NCBI RefSeq assembly: GCF_000758525.1
Contig: NZ_CP009241.1
Location: 5,580,001 to 5,644,000 of the forward strand
Source of the DNA: Paenibacillus sp. FSL H7-0357
Lineage (GTDB): Bacteria > Bacillota > Bacilli > Paenibacillales > Paenibacillaceae
Direction of reading: 5' to 3'
DNA length: 64,000 bases
Below are positions 42,024 to 50,537 of this stretch, piece after piece (position 1 is the stretch's first letter; the number at the start of each line of letters is the position of its first letter). The notes below the pieces were generated by a model. The model saw nothing but the letters and a program-made list of their open reading frames with translations, made no database searches and was not told the DNA's origin. A program made the translations under genes and the position numbers.

Positions 42024-42839
42024 ATGTCAGCAACCTCAGCAGGCTTAAGTGTTAGCGGTCCCGCGATAGATGTCCTTATTCCGGCGATTGAAAAGGACCT
42101 GGCGACCCTCCCTCATGTGATCGACAGTCTTCGCCGCTATGTCCGCCACCCCATCAGCAATATCTATATTGTCTCACCGAACAGCAGCAAGATCAGAAAT
42201 CTGTGCTCACGCAAAAACTGTATCTTTGTCAATGAGACCACCGTTCTGCCGTTTACTAAAAAGGACATCCGTTATTCCTCCTCCCGCTGGAACCGTTCCG
42301 GCTGGCTGTATCAGCAGCTGCTTAAAATGAACGGTGATCATATCTGCCGGGAGAGTCATTTTCTGGTCATTGATGCCGATACGGTGCTGATTCGTCCCCA
42401 CCGGTTCCGTACCGGGGGAAAGAGTATCTTTTATTGCCGCAACTGGAGCCAGCCGGAATATTTCCGCACCTACCGCAAGCTGCTGGGTACTGCCGCCCCT
42501 TCACCCAAATCCTTTGTCACCCATTACATGCTGTTTGAGAAAGCAAAACTGGCCGGACTAAAAAGAAAAATCGAAGCCCGGCACGGGATGTCTTGGCATG
42601 CCGCCATTATCCGCAGTATCGACAAGAAGAAACAGTTCGGCTTTTCCGAATTTGAAACCTATGCCAATTATGTCTATAGCGGAAACAGCGCCGCTGTGAT
42701 ATTGAAAAATGCCAACAATAAGTCTCTAAAAACCTCAGCCGCTTCTCTGGGAAAAGCGCAGATTCGGAAGTATGCCCGTACCTACCGTTCGCTTTCCTTC
42801 CATCAGCGTAAAGGATATTCCACTCCACCTAAGCATTAA
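42024..42839 (+). CDS. DUF6492-like, glycosyltransferase-type protein
   Basis: This 271-residue protein has a GT-A-like beginning (IDVLIPAIEKDLATLPHVID, then NIYIVSPNS) and a DXD-type motif in HFLVIDADTVLIRP, consistent with a nucleotide-sugar-binding or glycosyltransferase-like protein; I recall such proteins under DUF6492. The start at 42024 (MSATSAGLS) has GGAGATG about eight bases upstream. The C terminus is very basic. It sits 14 bases ahead of a mannose-1-phosphate guanylyltransferase, suggesting that a GDP-sugar is made and used by one operon, perhaps for a spore or surface glycan. Confidence 0.7.
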   Translation: MSATSAGLSVSGPAIDVLIPAIEKDLATLPHVIDSLRRYVRHPISNIYIVSPNSSKIRNLCSRKNCIFVNETTVLPFTKKDIRYSSSRWNRSGWLYQQLLKMNGDHICRESHFLVIDADTVLIRPHRFRTGGKSIFYCRNWSQPEYFRTYRKLLGTAAPSPKSFVTHYMLFEKAKLAGLKRKIEARHGMSWHAAIIRSIDKKKQFGFSEFETYANYVYSGNSAAVILKNANNKSLKTSAASLGKAQIRKYARTYRSLSFHQRKGYSTPPKH

Positions 42840-42853
42840 GGAGGCAGACAGCC

Positions 42854-44182
42854 GTGCATACCATTCTTTTATGCGGCGGTTCCGGACAGCGGCTGTGGCC
42901 GCTGTCCGGACGGATCCGTTCCAAAATGTTTCTAGAGCTGCTTCCCGCACCGGGCGGAGGCACAGAGTCCATGCTTGGACGGGTATGCCGCCAGCTCAAT
43001 CACTGCGGACTGGGTGAATCGGCGTTGTTCGTGACGCATAAGGATCAAATGGCTCTGACCCGGCGGTATACCGGAAATGGATACCCGGTAATCGGGGAGC
43101 CTTATAAGCGCGGTACTTTCACCGCCGCCGCGCTTGGGGCACTCTACTTGCACTCCACCGGAAAAGCTAAACCCGAAGATACCCTCTGCGTGGCTCCGGC
43201 GGATATGTTTGCGGATGATGCGTTCTTCCGTTTATTTCATCAGTTCACGGATACATTGGCCGCTTCACAGGCAGACCTTGTTCTGCTTGGGACAAGGCCC
43301 ACCCATCCCTCGGACCAGTACGGCTACATTGTCCCGGGAAAGGGGAAGACTTCCGCCTATTCGCCCGTCATTTCTTTTGAAGAAAAGCCGGTCATCTCTA
43401 GAGCCCGTGAACTGTTACAGGAACATGCGTTATGGAACTGTGGAGTTTTTGCTTTTTCACTGCGCTTTATGCTGTCGCATCTGGAACAAATGGGGCTGCC
43501 TATTGACCTCGCCGCATTTACAGACGCGTACCCCGGATTCCCGGTCCGCAGCTTTGACAAGGAAGTGGCTGAGCGCAGCAGCAAAGCCGTCGTGCTGCCG
43601 CATGAAGGCGAGTGGCGTGATCTGGGAAGCTGGGAAACACTGACTGCCCAGCTGAATCATCATGTAATTGGTGCAGGGGGCATTTGGGGAGAGTCGGGTC
43701 ATACCCATATTGTCAATGAATTGAACATTCCGCTGCATGTGATTGGCGTACCCGGCATAGTTGCCGTAGGAAGTCCCGAGGGCATTCTGATTGCCGGCAA
43801 AGCAGAAGCAAATGCCATTAAAGAAATCCTCCAAGACGTTTCCGCTGCACCGAGGTATGGGGAAACTGAATGGGGGAGCTTTACCGTGCTGGACGAGGCA
43901 ACCAGCGGTTCGGGGCTTGTGCTTACAATTAAATTGTCCCTGCTGCCGGATCATGCCCTGCCTGAAATGCCCTGTCTTCATTCCAGCAAGAGCTGGATGA
44001 TAGTGTCCGGTCATGGAGAAGTCGTTCTGAACGGATCGGTTGCTGCGGCCCGCACAGGTGAGATATTTACAATGATTCGGGGAGATCGGCATGGAGTCAG
44101 GGCTTTCACCGCCATGAAACTGATTGAGATACGGACTCTCGAAGAACAGAATGATGATGACGATAGAATCTACGACTCGTAA
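42854..44182 (+). CDS. Mannose-1-phosphate guanylyltransferase
   Basis: This enzyme makes GDP-mannose from mannose-1-phosphate and GTP. The 442-residue protein starts with LLCGGSGQRLWPLSGRIRSKMF, a variant of the GGxGxRLWPLS nucleotidyltransferase loop (the usual PKQF is replaced by SKMF). It continues with TLCVAPADMF, PSDQYGYIVPGKG, FEEKP and WNCGVFAFSL, and ends in a cupin-like tail (GEVVLNGSVAAARTGEIF, IRGDRHGVRAF), as in two-domain type II enzymes. The GTG start has AAGGAGG nine bases upstream. It is co-transcribed with the glycosyltransferase-like gene. Confidence 0.85.
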   Translation: MHTILLCGGSGQRLWPLSGRIRSKMFLELLPAPGGGTESMLGRVCRQLNHCGLGESALFVTHKDQMALTRRYTGNGYPVIGEPYKRGTFTAAALGALYLHSTGKAKPEDTLCVAPADMFADDAFFRLFHQFTDTLAASQADLVLLGTRPTHPSDQYGYIVPGKGKTSAYSPVISFEEKPVISRARELLQEHALWNCGVFAFSLRFMLSHLEQMGLPIDLAAFTDAYPGFPVRSFDKEVAERSSKAVVLPHEGEWRDLGSWETLTAQLNHHVIGAGGIWGESGHTHIVNELNIPLHVIGVPGIVAVGSPEGILIAGKAEANAIKEILQDVSAAPRYGETEWGSFTVLDEATSGSGLVLTIKLSLLPDHALPEMPCLHSSKSWMIVSGHGEVVLNGSVAAARTGEIFTMIRGDRHGVRAFTAMKLIEIRTLEEQNDDDDRIYDS

Positions 44183-44207
44183 TCAGGGATGAAAGGGTTA
44201 GAAAACG

Positions 44208-44369
44208 CTATCTCATTTTGAGGAGATCATCCGTTTCGGTGAAGTCATCCAATGAATTCTTTTCCAAGTAGGCCATCGTTGCCTCGGGCAGTTTGATATA
44301 GCACATTGAAACTGCCCAGGCGACGGCCATTTTCACATAATATCCGTCATGCTTGTATAACCGGATTAC
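44208..44369 (-). pseudogene. AlkD-type DNA alkylation repair gene remnant
   Basis: An open stretch of 53 codons ending at TAG on the minus strand contains YYVKMAVAWAVSMCYIKLPE and TMAYLEKNSLDDF, the C-terminal helices of AlkC/AlkD-like DNA alkylation repair proteins. There is no start, no ribosome site and nothing of the rest of the gene upstream, where the PadR promoter now lies. The remnant was cut off, probably when the PadR-ABC cassette arrived. Family recognition is from motif memory. Confidence 0.6.
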
Positions 44370-44377
44370 ATATCAAC

Positions 44378-44406
44378 TTGACAGAGTCAAATAGTCATTA
44401 TACAAT
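44378..44406 (+). promoter_or_regulatory. Consensus promoter of padR
   Basis: TTGACA (44378-44383), exactly 17 bases of spacer, then TACAAT (44401-44406). A near-palindrome follows at once, as expected for repression. Confidence 0.85.
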
Positions 44407-44421
44407 ATTCAACGTTGAGTA
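44406..44421 (+). promoter_or_regulatory. PadR operator 1
   Basis: TATTCAACGTTGAGTA contains a perfect 10-base palindrome TCAACGTTGA and overlaps the transcription start. The same motif recurs inverted before the ABC gene at 45019. Confidence 0.65.
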
Positions 44422-44438
44422 ATGGAGGTGGAAAACGA

Positions 44439-44978
44439 TTGACACGATTACTTGTACTTGGAATGCTGAATGTTCAGCCTATGTCAGGTTATGATGTACA
44501 GCAGGGGCTGCAGATGACAGATGCGGAACGCTGGGGTGGGGTGCTGATCGGTTCTATTTATCATGCACTGAAAAAAATGGAGCTGGAGGGTTATGTTGCG
44601 GTCACAAGCATTGAACAGACCGGGCATCGCCAAAAGGCGATTTACACCATTACTGAATCCGGAAAACAGTATCTGCAGGAGCTGATCAGCGATGCGCTAA
44701 AAGCTTCTTCTGTGCTATACCCTTCGAAGATGTATTCCGGTTTATCCTTTTATGAAAAACTGTCGCCGGAGGAATGCCGAAGAGCATTAGAACAGCAGCG
44801 CAGCACTCTACAGGACGAATACGACGCTGTGAAGCAAGGTTTTGAAGCCAAAGATGCAGCCATGCAGCATAACATCCCTCCAATGGTCATGTTGATCATG
44901 GATAATATGTTCGCCATTATCCGGCAGCAGCAGGATTTTGTTGAAAAGGCGCTGGCGCTTTTGGATACGCAGGAATAA
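44439..44978 (+). CDS. PadR-family regulator
   Basis: This is a winged-helix regulator of 179 residues with the PadR signature LLVLGMLNVQPMSGYDVQQGL, GSIYHALKKMELEGYVAV and IYTITESGKQYLQELI, followed by a helical C-terminal dimerisation domain, which marks PadR subfamily 1. The TTG at 44439 is chosen because GGAGGTGG lies about seven bases upstream; a GTG at 44415 overlaps the operator. It precedes an ABC ATPase and permease in one direction. It probably represses itself and the transporter, released by the transported compound. Confidence 0.85.
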   Translation: MTRLLVLGMLNVQPMSGYDVQQGLQMTDAERWGGVLIGSIYHALKKMELEGYVAVTSIEQTGHRQKAIYTITESGKQYLQELISDALKASSVLYPSKMYSGLSFYEKLSPEECRRALEQQRSTLQDEYDAVKQGFEAKDAAMQHNIPPMVMLIMDNMFAIIRQQQDFVEKALALLDTQE

Positions 44979-45018
44979 ACACTCTCCCTCATAACTGAGG
45001 GAGAAAAAAATGCCCCTA

Positions 45019-45034
45019 TACTCAACGATGAATA
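45019..45034 (+). promoter_or_regulatory. PadR operator 2
   Basis: TACTCAACGATGAATA is the reverse complement of operator 1 with one changed base, placed 22-46 bases ahead of the ABC ATPase start. This implies a second promoter between padR and the exporter. Confidence 0.6.
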
Positions 45035-45064
45035 AACAATGTGAAGTAAAGGAGAGTGGAAAGA

Positions 45065-45763
45065 ATGAACCTCATTGAAGCCAAAGGTATCCACAAGCAA
45101 TTCCGTAACCGTGAGGTAGTAAAGGGAATTGACCTGGAAATCAGGCAAGGAGAAGTTCTTGCTCTGATTGGCACAAACGGAGCCGGAAAATCAACCACCT
45201 TGGCGATGCTGTTGGGGATTTTGCAGCCGGATTCCGGCGACATCACACGCTGGAGGGACGATTACCGTGCGCATATAGGTGTGCAGCTCCAATCGACTCC
45301 ATTTTTTGAAGGATACACAGCTGAAGAGAATCTTGCACTTTTTGCGGCACTTTATCATGTGAAGCTAAGCAAGGCGCAAATACGAAACAAGCTGGAGGAA
45401 TGCAACTTAGCAGATGCAGGAAAAACACCCGCCGCCCGTTTGTCCGGCGGACAGCAAAAGCGGCTTGCCATTGCAGTCACTGCGATACACAATCCCGATT
45501 TAATTGTTCTTGATGAACCAGCGGCTGGGCTTGACCCCCGGGCACGTCAAGAGATTAGAAGAATGATTGAGCGGCTTGCCGGGAACAAAGTGACTGTGCT
45601 GTTCTCCTCTCATGATATGGAGGAAGTATCCCGTATCGCTGACCGCTTGATTTTGATGGACAACGGACAAATCATTGCTGAGGGACAACCGGAAGACTTG
45701 TTGCAGCAATATCATGAAGAAAAACTGGAAGATCTATATCTTCAGTTGACCGATAATGCTTAG
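45065..45763 (+). CDS. ABC transporter ATP-binding protein
   Basis: This cytoplasmic ATPase subunit of about 232 residues has Walker A GTNGAGKSTTLAML, Q-loop IGVQLQSTPFFEGYTAEENL, ABC signature RLSGGQQKRLAIA, Walker B LIVLDEPAAGLD and the switch His in LFSSHDMEEV. The start at 45065 (MNLIEAKGI) has AAAGGAG about ten bases upstream; a GTG three codons earlier overlaps the site. The type is that of drug or antibiotic exporters (CcmA/DrrA-like). It works with the permease next to it under PadR control. Confidence 0.93.
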   Translation: MNLIEAKGIHKQFRNREVVKGIDLEIRQGEVLALIGTNGAGKSTTLAMLLGILQPDSGDITRWRDDYRAHIGVQLQSTPFFEGYTAEENLALFAALYHVKLSKAQIRNKLEECNLADAGKTPAARLSGGQQKRLAIAVTAIHNPDLIVLDEPAAGLDPRARQEIRRMIERLAGNKVTVLFSSHDMEEVSRIADRLILMDNGQIIAEGQPEDLLQQYHEEKLEDLYLQLTDNA

Positions 45764-45780
45764 ATTGGGAGGAAAATACA

Positions 45781-46497
45781 ATGAAAACTATCTTCAAACT
45801 TACGCTTAAATCAGCAACCCGTGATCCATTTTTATTATTTTGGTCGATTGTGTTACCGATAGGCGGAACCATTGGCTTGGGAATGTTTATACAATCTCCG
45901 GATTACCCTGAGCGCATACTAACCGGCATGATGGCTGTCAGCATTTTGTTCTATTCGTTCATGACCACATCCTTCGCGGTCCTGACACAGCGCCGAAGAG
46001 GTGTATACAATCTGCTGCGTGTAACCCCTATGTCTCTCTGGAAATATATATGCAGTATTTCAGGTGCATGGACACTGACTTCTCTTGTGTGTGCAATCCT
46101 CGTATTGATATCAGGTATTTTTGTTTTTGAGCTGAATATTGCAGTACGTTCTATTGTTGCATTGATACCGGTGATAATTATCGCTACGATTGGCTATGTT
46201 TTCCTGAGCTTTTTTGCGGCCAGCCTGAGCCGGACGGAGAGCAATGTAAGTATCCTAACGAATATGATTACTATTCCGCTATTGCTTTGCAGCAGCGCAT
46301 TTTACTCCTTGGATAATGCCCCGGGCTGGGTGCAGATGCTCAACCGGATTAACCCTTTTCAATGGTTTATCAACGGATTACGCAATTCTCTGGCCTTGGA
46401 GTGGTCCGGCTACTTTATAAGTATGGGGCTATTGTCACTGGTGGGGATTGCCACCTTTTTATTGGCATTAAGAACATTCAGATATGCTGATATATAA
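45781..46497 (+). CDS. ABC-2 type exporter permease
   Basis: The protein is 238 residues with six predicted membrane helices (DPFLLFWSIVLPIGGTIGLG, then MMAVSILFYSFMTTSFAVL, and others) and the ABC-2 signature VLTQRRRGVYNLLRVTPMS. The C-terminal part NPFQWFINGLRNSLALEW is also typical. It is the membrane partner of the preceding ATPase. GGGAGGAAA lies seven bases before the ATG. The substrate, probably a drug or peptide antibiotic, is unknown. Confidence 0.9.
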   Translation: MKTIFKLTLKSATRDPFLLFWSIVLPIGGTIGLGMFIQSPDYPERILTGMMAVSILFYSFMTTSFAVLTQRRRGVYNLLRVTPMSLWKYICSISGAWTLTSLVCAILVLISGIFVFELNIAVRSIVALIPVIIIATIGYVFLSFFAASLSRTESNVSILTNMITIPLLLCSSAFYSLDNAPGWVQMLNRINPFQWFINGLRNSLALEWSGYFISMGLLSLVGIATFLLALRTFRYADI

Positions 46498-46512
46498 GTA
46501 TCCCGCAGATCT

Positions 46513-46564
46513 AAACAGCGGCAGTCCAGACAGAAAAACACGCCCAAAATGCCGCTGTTTTATT
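46513..46564 (+). terminator. Terminator of the PadR-ABC operon
   Basis: AAACAGCGGCA pairs with TGCCGCTGTTT across a 26-base loop, followed by TATTGCTTT. Confidence 0.65.
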
Positions 46565-46606
46565 GCTTTATCTTTCTCCGTCTGTTTCAAAAGTCTTGCT
46601 TTCCGC

Positions 46607-48064
46607 TTATTGCTTTTCGTTTGCATCTTTTACCAAGAAACCCAGCAGACCTTTGGCATAGGGTTCTGGTTGACCTAATACTTCTACCGGGGTACGGTCA
46701 ATTACGGTTGTCATTTTAATAAATGACCCTATCTGCTCATCCATAAAATCAATGTCCAGTTTGTCTAAATATCCGTTGGGTCCTGTTGCACATAAATAGT
46801 CAGGCGCTGGAACAAGTGAGATATTCGGTATCCCGGCGTCAAATAACGGTTGCCCTTCGCCGAAATGTATATTGTTTATCGGTTTCAACGTTATACTTCT
46901 CACTTTCGTTCTTCCCTTAAGCGAATCCAAATAAATTGTATTCATCATCTCATTTGCTGTATACACAAGTTCAGTTTCAAGATTTCCGGTGTCGCTGTAT
47001 TGGCTATTCTCCTGATTATCTTTCCATTCCCTGCATCCCAAGTGCTCCAGTGTAAGACCTGCCACCGCCTTCTGATGGCCTCCTTCTCCGTCCCAAAGTT
47101 CAGGATGATCTTGCAGCCAGCGTGTAGTGGCTTGACCCTGTATGCCGAATTGCGGAATTTGGAAGTGGCCTGTAACGAACACAAACACTAAGTCCCTTTG
47201 ACGCTGTTCCAATGGAAGCTTTGAGAAATACTCTGCCATCGCCAGCAGGCCAACCCCTCCGTTTTCCTCACAGGCATTCGGTCCGTCTGTATGGGTATTG
47301 ATCAGGATATTTTCGCTTCTATTCGTTCCCGGAAGAATGGCATAAAGCGTATCGCTATCTGCATTTTCCTCGATTTCAGCATGCAGCACTAAACGTGCTT
47401 TAGCATGCCGGAAGGCTAGCTGCTTCAATTGATCTCCTGTGTTCCCGTCTACCCATAGAGCCGGACAGTCTTTAAGTGCAGTTGTGAATGGAAGGTATTG
47501 CCCCCTAACGTTTTCTGCGGATATCTTTTTCCACACACATATCACGCCTAACACTCCAGCTTGTTGTGCCTCTACTAAATCCGGACCTTTCATTAACGAA
47601 CTAACAACAGAATTTCTTAGTCCGAAAGGAAGCTTTGCGCTTTTAGGAAACGAGGTTCTTTTTCTAAGTGCTACCGAAGAGGGAAGTTTAGAAACGGTTA
47701 CTTCCACAATCGCGATTTTTCCAGCCGCCTGTTTGAAATTTCCGGGTCCTGAACCACAATAGATCAGTTCACCCACAACGCCATCCTCTGTGGTTGTTCC
47801 TGAATAGGGGTAGTAGGACGTAACGGGATATTCCTCTATGACGCCATGTTCCGCCTGCACAGACAGACTCCATTGCTTTGCTTCCCATTTTGTGAATACA
47901 TGCTTGTCCCGGTTGACTTTCAGTCCCATGTCCGTTAATTCTTGTTCGAAAAAATCAATCAGCTTTCTATGTGCCTTATTTCCAGTAAATCGCGGACCGA
48001 CTCTATTCAGCTCTTCTTGCCAATACCATAGCTTATCTTTGTCAGGAAGGATGTTGCTATTCAT
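46607..48064 (-). CDS. M28-family peptidase with PA-like insert
   Basis: This 485-residue protein resembles M28 zinc aminopeptidases. An N-terminal part (about 1-120) is followed by a protease-associated-like region (VGELIYCGSGPGNFKQAAGKIAIVEV in part) and a peptidase domain with ILINTHTDGPNACEENGGVG (zinc ligand His-x-Asp and the Glu-Glu pair), VAGLTLEHLG and YLCATGPNGYLDKLDIDF. The start at 48064 (MNSNILPDK) has AAAAGGAG nine bases upstream; the frame extends to 48154 without a site. There is no signal peptide. It is a single gene in front of the SLH-hydrolase duplication. Confidence 0.72.
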   Translation of the reverse strand: MNSNILPDKDKLWYWQEELNRVGPRFTGNKAHRKLIDFFEQELTDMGLKVNRDKHVFTKWEAKQWSLSVQAEHGVIEEYPVTSYYPYSGTTTEDGVVGELIYCGSGPGNFKQAAGKIAIVEVTVSKLPSSVALRKRTSFPKSAKLPFGLRNSVVSSLMKGPDLVEAQQAGVLGVICVWKKISAENVRGQYLPFTTALKDCPALWVDGNTGDQLKQLAFRHAKARLVLHAEIEENADSDTLYAILPGTNRSENILINTHTDGPNACEENGGVGLLAMAEYFSKLPLEQRQRDLVFVFVTGHFQIPQFGIQGQATTRWLQDHPELWDGEGGHQKAVAGLTLEHLGCREWKDNQENSQYSDTGNLETELVYTANEMMNTIYLDSLKGRTKVRSITLKPINNIHFGEGQPLFDAGIPNISLVPAPDYLCATGPNGYLDKLDIDFMDEQIGSFIKMTTVIDRTPVEVLGQPEPYAKGLLGFLVKDANEKQ

Positions 48065-48170
48065 AGTACATAGCTCCTTTTTGCTGTAGCTCAACTTAAT
48101 ACTTTTCTTCATCACTGATTCCATTATAAAGGTTGAAGTATACTGCAAGGTCAAGCTCCTCCTAAAATTA

Positions 48171-48217
48171 AAGACCCGCAGAGGGATGGGGCATCCATCC
48201 CTTCTGCGGGTCTTGTT
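48171..48217 (-). terminator. Terminator of SLH hydrolase A
   Basis: AAGACCCGCAGAGGGATGG and CCATCCCTTCTGCGGGTCTT form a long imperfect hairpin, followed on each side by T- or A-rich sequence. The same hairpin is repeated at 50468-50514. Confidence 0.8.
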
Positions 48218-48240
48218 TGTATTTCAGCATCGCTTTTACA

Positions 48241-50202
48241 TTAGAACAAATTTTGAAAAAGCAATCCCATCAGCACAGCAGATTCTTGATTTAACAGCAT
48301 ATCCTTCGGCCGATATTGTACTGTTCCATTAGTCGTTGCAACATCAGGACCATACAGATGAAGGCCCACTACGAATTGTACACCTTCAGATGCCCAAGGG
48401 CTGACATCCTCGCTTAGCTCAGCCTTTACAGGTTCAACCATTAAATTTTGCTTCACCAGCCTCCATATTATAGTTGCTGCCTGCTCCCGGGTCACAGGCT
48501 CATCCGGGCGGAAGCTTCCATCCGAAAATCCCGATACGACTCCGCTTTCAACTGCAGTCTGAATAACTGCCTCATACGGATGACCCTTAGTATCGCTAAA
48601 CTGGCTAGGAGTTGAAGAAAGCGGGAAATCTGTAAACTTGAACAACTGGGCAATAAATTTGCCCCTTGCCAGGGGTTCTTCCGGCTTAAATGTATCCTGA
48701 TCCTGCTGAATCACACCCAATTGAACGAGTTCATAAATGTATTTTGCATAAGGATGATCCTCTGGAACATCAGAATATTTCGCAGGCTCAGGAAGCTTCT
48801 CAGACCAGCTCCCCTCCTTGTTGTAAGAGAAGTATTCCATGTTCCCGTCTTTATCCGCTTTGAAGCCGGCAGGCACTCCCTCCTCATCATAGAACAGCAT
48901 ATCCTTTGACTGGCGTAAGACATGCTCTCCCCGGGGATCAGACACCATCAGAGTTCCGTCACCGGCCTTAATATTGTAGGTCCAGCCAGGCATACGCAAA
49001 TCCCGATATAACCCTTCGAATGGATGCAGTTGCTCTTGCGTAGGCTTCGGCGTTTTGATCACAGGACTTATCCCTTTGCCAGGGAAATAGCGGTTCATAA
49101 ACTGCTCAAAGAATGGGGCCCGGAGGTTGCCTTTATCACTGTTAAACACAATGAATATTCCCGTTTTCTCTTCAGGCAGCAACCATAGATTGCTATGAAA
49201 TCCCGGTAAATCGCCACCCTTCTCAACGACAGTGTATCCATTGTAAGACGACGGATAAATAGTCTCCAGGCCATAACCGCTCCCCGGAATATCAGGATGA
49301 ATAGTCACACTGTTCTTCTCCATCTCCAAGACTGAGTCTTTCGTTAAGATGCGTTTAGAACCCTGTTGTCCATAGTTAACCATCGCCTGAAGGAATTTCG
49401 CCATGTCACTGCCTGTTGAGAACATGCCTCCTTCCGGACCGCTATCAGGGATATTGGGAATCTGTGCTGCAGGCTTCAGTGTTATATCATAAGGGGTAGC
49501 AATGGCCTTCTTCACCTCACTGTTGAACAGCACATTACTGTTATCCATACCTAAGGGTTCGAACAAGCCCTTTTTCATATATTCTTCAAAGGTTGAGCCA
49601 CTCGTCTGTTCGATAATGTAGCCCAGCAGAGAAAATCCATAATTGTTATATCTGTAGGCTTCACCAGGTTTACGGGTAACAGTGGGTACTGTTGCTTTTA
49701 CATATTCCTCCAAGCTGTAGGCTTTAGCAGGATCAGCGGACCCGCCTAAATCAAAACCCGAAGTATTGGTCATCAAATGCTTAAGAGTAAGCGGGGACCC
49801 TGTTTTATTAGGAATTTGCAGATGAGGCAAATAGCCCTGTATATCCTTATTCAAATCAACCTTGCCTGCCTCAGCCAACTGCATGATACCTACAGAGGTA
49901 AGCAGCTTGGAGACGGAAGCCAGACGAAATACGGTCTTATCTGCATCGAAAGGTTTCTTGGCGGCAACATCAGCGTAACCGTAACCTTGATTAAGCAATA
50001 CCTTGCCATCTTTAACCACAACAACTGCAGCTCCTACAAGCTGTTCTTGAATTTCTTTCTGTTTAAAAAACTGATTGGTAAATTCCTTTACATCTGCCTG
50101 TTCCAACTTTGCGTCTGAGCGCTGAACGGGTTCAGCTTTCGCCAGTGCTGTTGAAGGCAGTATAAGTAAGGTGGCAAGGGCCAGCCCGAGGATTTTTTTC
50201 AT
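48241..50202 (-). CDS. SLH-domain serine hydrolase, copy A
   Basis: This secreted surface protein has 653 residues. A signal peptide (KILGLALATLLILPSTALAKA) is followed by a class C beta-lactamase-like hydrolase domain (about 35-380): SXXK motif FRLASVSKLLTSVG and Tyr motif YRYNNYGFSLLGYI. A short beta domain comes next, and then three S-layer homology repeats (about 465-640; SDVPEDHPYAKYIYELVQLG, FSDTKGHPYEAVIQTAVESG, SEDVSPWASEGVQFVVGLHL), which bind pyruvylated wall polymer. The second of two ATGs is taken as start because AGGAG lies seven bases before it. It differs from copy B by about two dozen residues, several of them around residues 150-240 beside the active site. It may act as an extracellular esterase or D-peptidase. 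Confidence 0.92.
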   Translation of the reverse strand: MKKILGLALATLLILPSTALAKAEPVQRSDAKLEQADVKEFTNQFFKQKEIQEQLVGAAVVVVKDGKVLLNQGYGYADVAAKKPFDADKTVFRLASVSKLLTSVGIMQLAEAGKVDLNKDIQGYLPHLQIPNKTGSPLTLKHLMTNTSGFDLGGSADPAKAYSLEEYVKATVPTVTRKPGEAYRYNNYGFSLLGYIIEQTSGSTFEEYMKKGLFEPLGMDNSNVLFNSEVKKAIATPYDITLKPAAQIPNIPDSGPEGGMFSTGSDMAKFLQAMVNYGQQGSKRILTKDSVLEMEKNSVTIHPDIPGSGYGLETIYPSSYNGYTVVEKGGDLPGFHSNLWLLPEEKTGIFIVFNSDKGNLRAPFFEQFMNRYFPGKGISPVIKTPKPTQEQLHPFEGLYRDLRMPGWTYNIKAGDGTLMVSDPRGEHVLRQSKDMLFYDEEGVPAGFKADKDGNMEYFSYNKEGSWSEKLPEPAKYSDVPEDHPYAKYIYELVQLGVIQQDQDTFKPEEPLARGKFIAQLFKFTDFPLSSTPSQFSDTKGHPYEAVIQTAVESGVVSGFSDGSFRPDEPVTREQAATIIWRLVKQNLMVEPVKAELSEDVSPWASEGVQFVVGLHLYGPDVATTNGTVQYRPKDMLLNQESAVLMGLLFQNLF

Positions 50203-50459
50203 CATAAATCTCCTAATCATAGAATTGGTTAGTACTCCATAAGCAAAAGGGTCTAAATAGTTTGTCCGTAGGTTTCAACTATGATGTCATCTGGTAACTC
50301 CCTCCTTTGACTGGATCGGTATCCTATACCCTTTCTAGTTTACTCAATCAATTCTTAACAATCTTTATTTGATTCTTAACTGTTTCTTAAAAACGCAGCC
50401 AACAGCATTTCATGGTAGTATTTAGGGTGTAGGAGGGGGTGCTCCAGTTGTGATCCTCC
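50202..50459. other. Gap between the duplicated genes
   Basis: Bases 50203-50391 are the duplicated upstream region of copy A: possible ribosome site AGGAG, then AT-rich promoter sequence with AATCTTTATTTGATTCTTAA. Bases 50392-50454 are unique and contain GGAGGGGG ahead of GATCCTCC. No gene is seen. Confidence 0.6.
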
Positions 50460-50467
50460 AAAAATTA

Positions 50468-50514
50468 AAGACCCGCAGAGGGATGGGGCATCCATCCCTT
50501 CTGCGGGTCTTGTT
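50468..50514 (-). terminator. Terminator of SLH hydrolase B
   Basis: Identical in sequence to the hairpin at 48171-48217 and placed the same distance behind the gene. Confidence 0.8.
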
Positions 50515-50537
50515 TGTATTTCAGCATCGCTTTTACA

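Larger units (their letters stand above)
48157..50391. repeat. Tandem duplication, copy A
   Basis: Copy A of a directly repeated unit of about 2.23 kb; the offset to copy B is 2297 bases. It covers the terminator, the serine hydrolase-SLH gene and its promoter region. Terminator and promoter regions are nearly identical to copy B, with one base difference per tens of bases. Confidence 0.9.
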
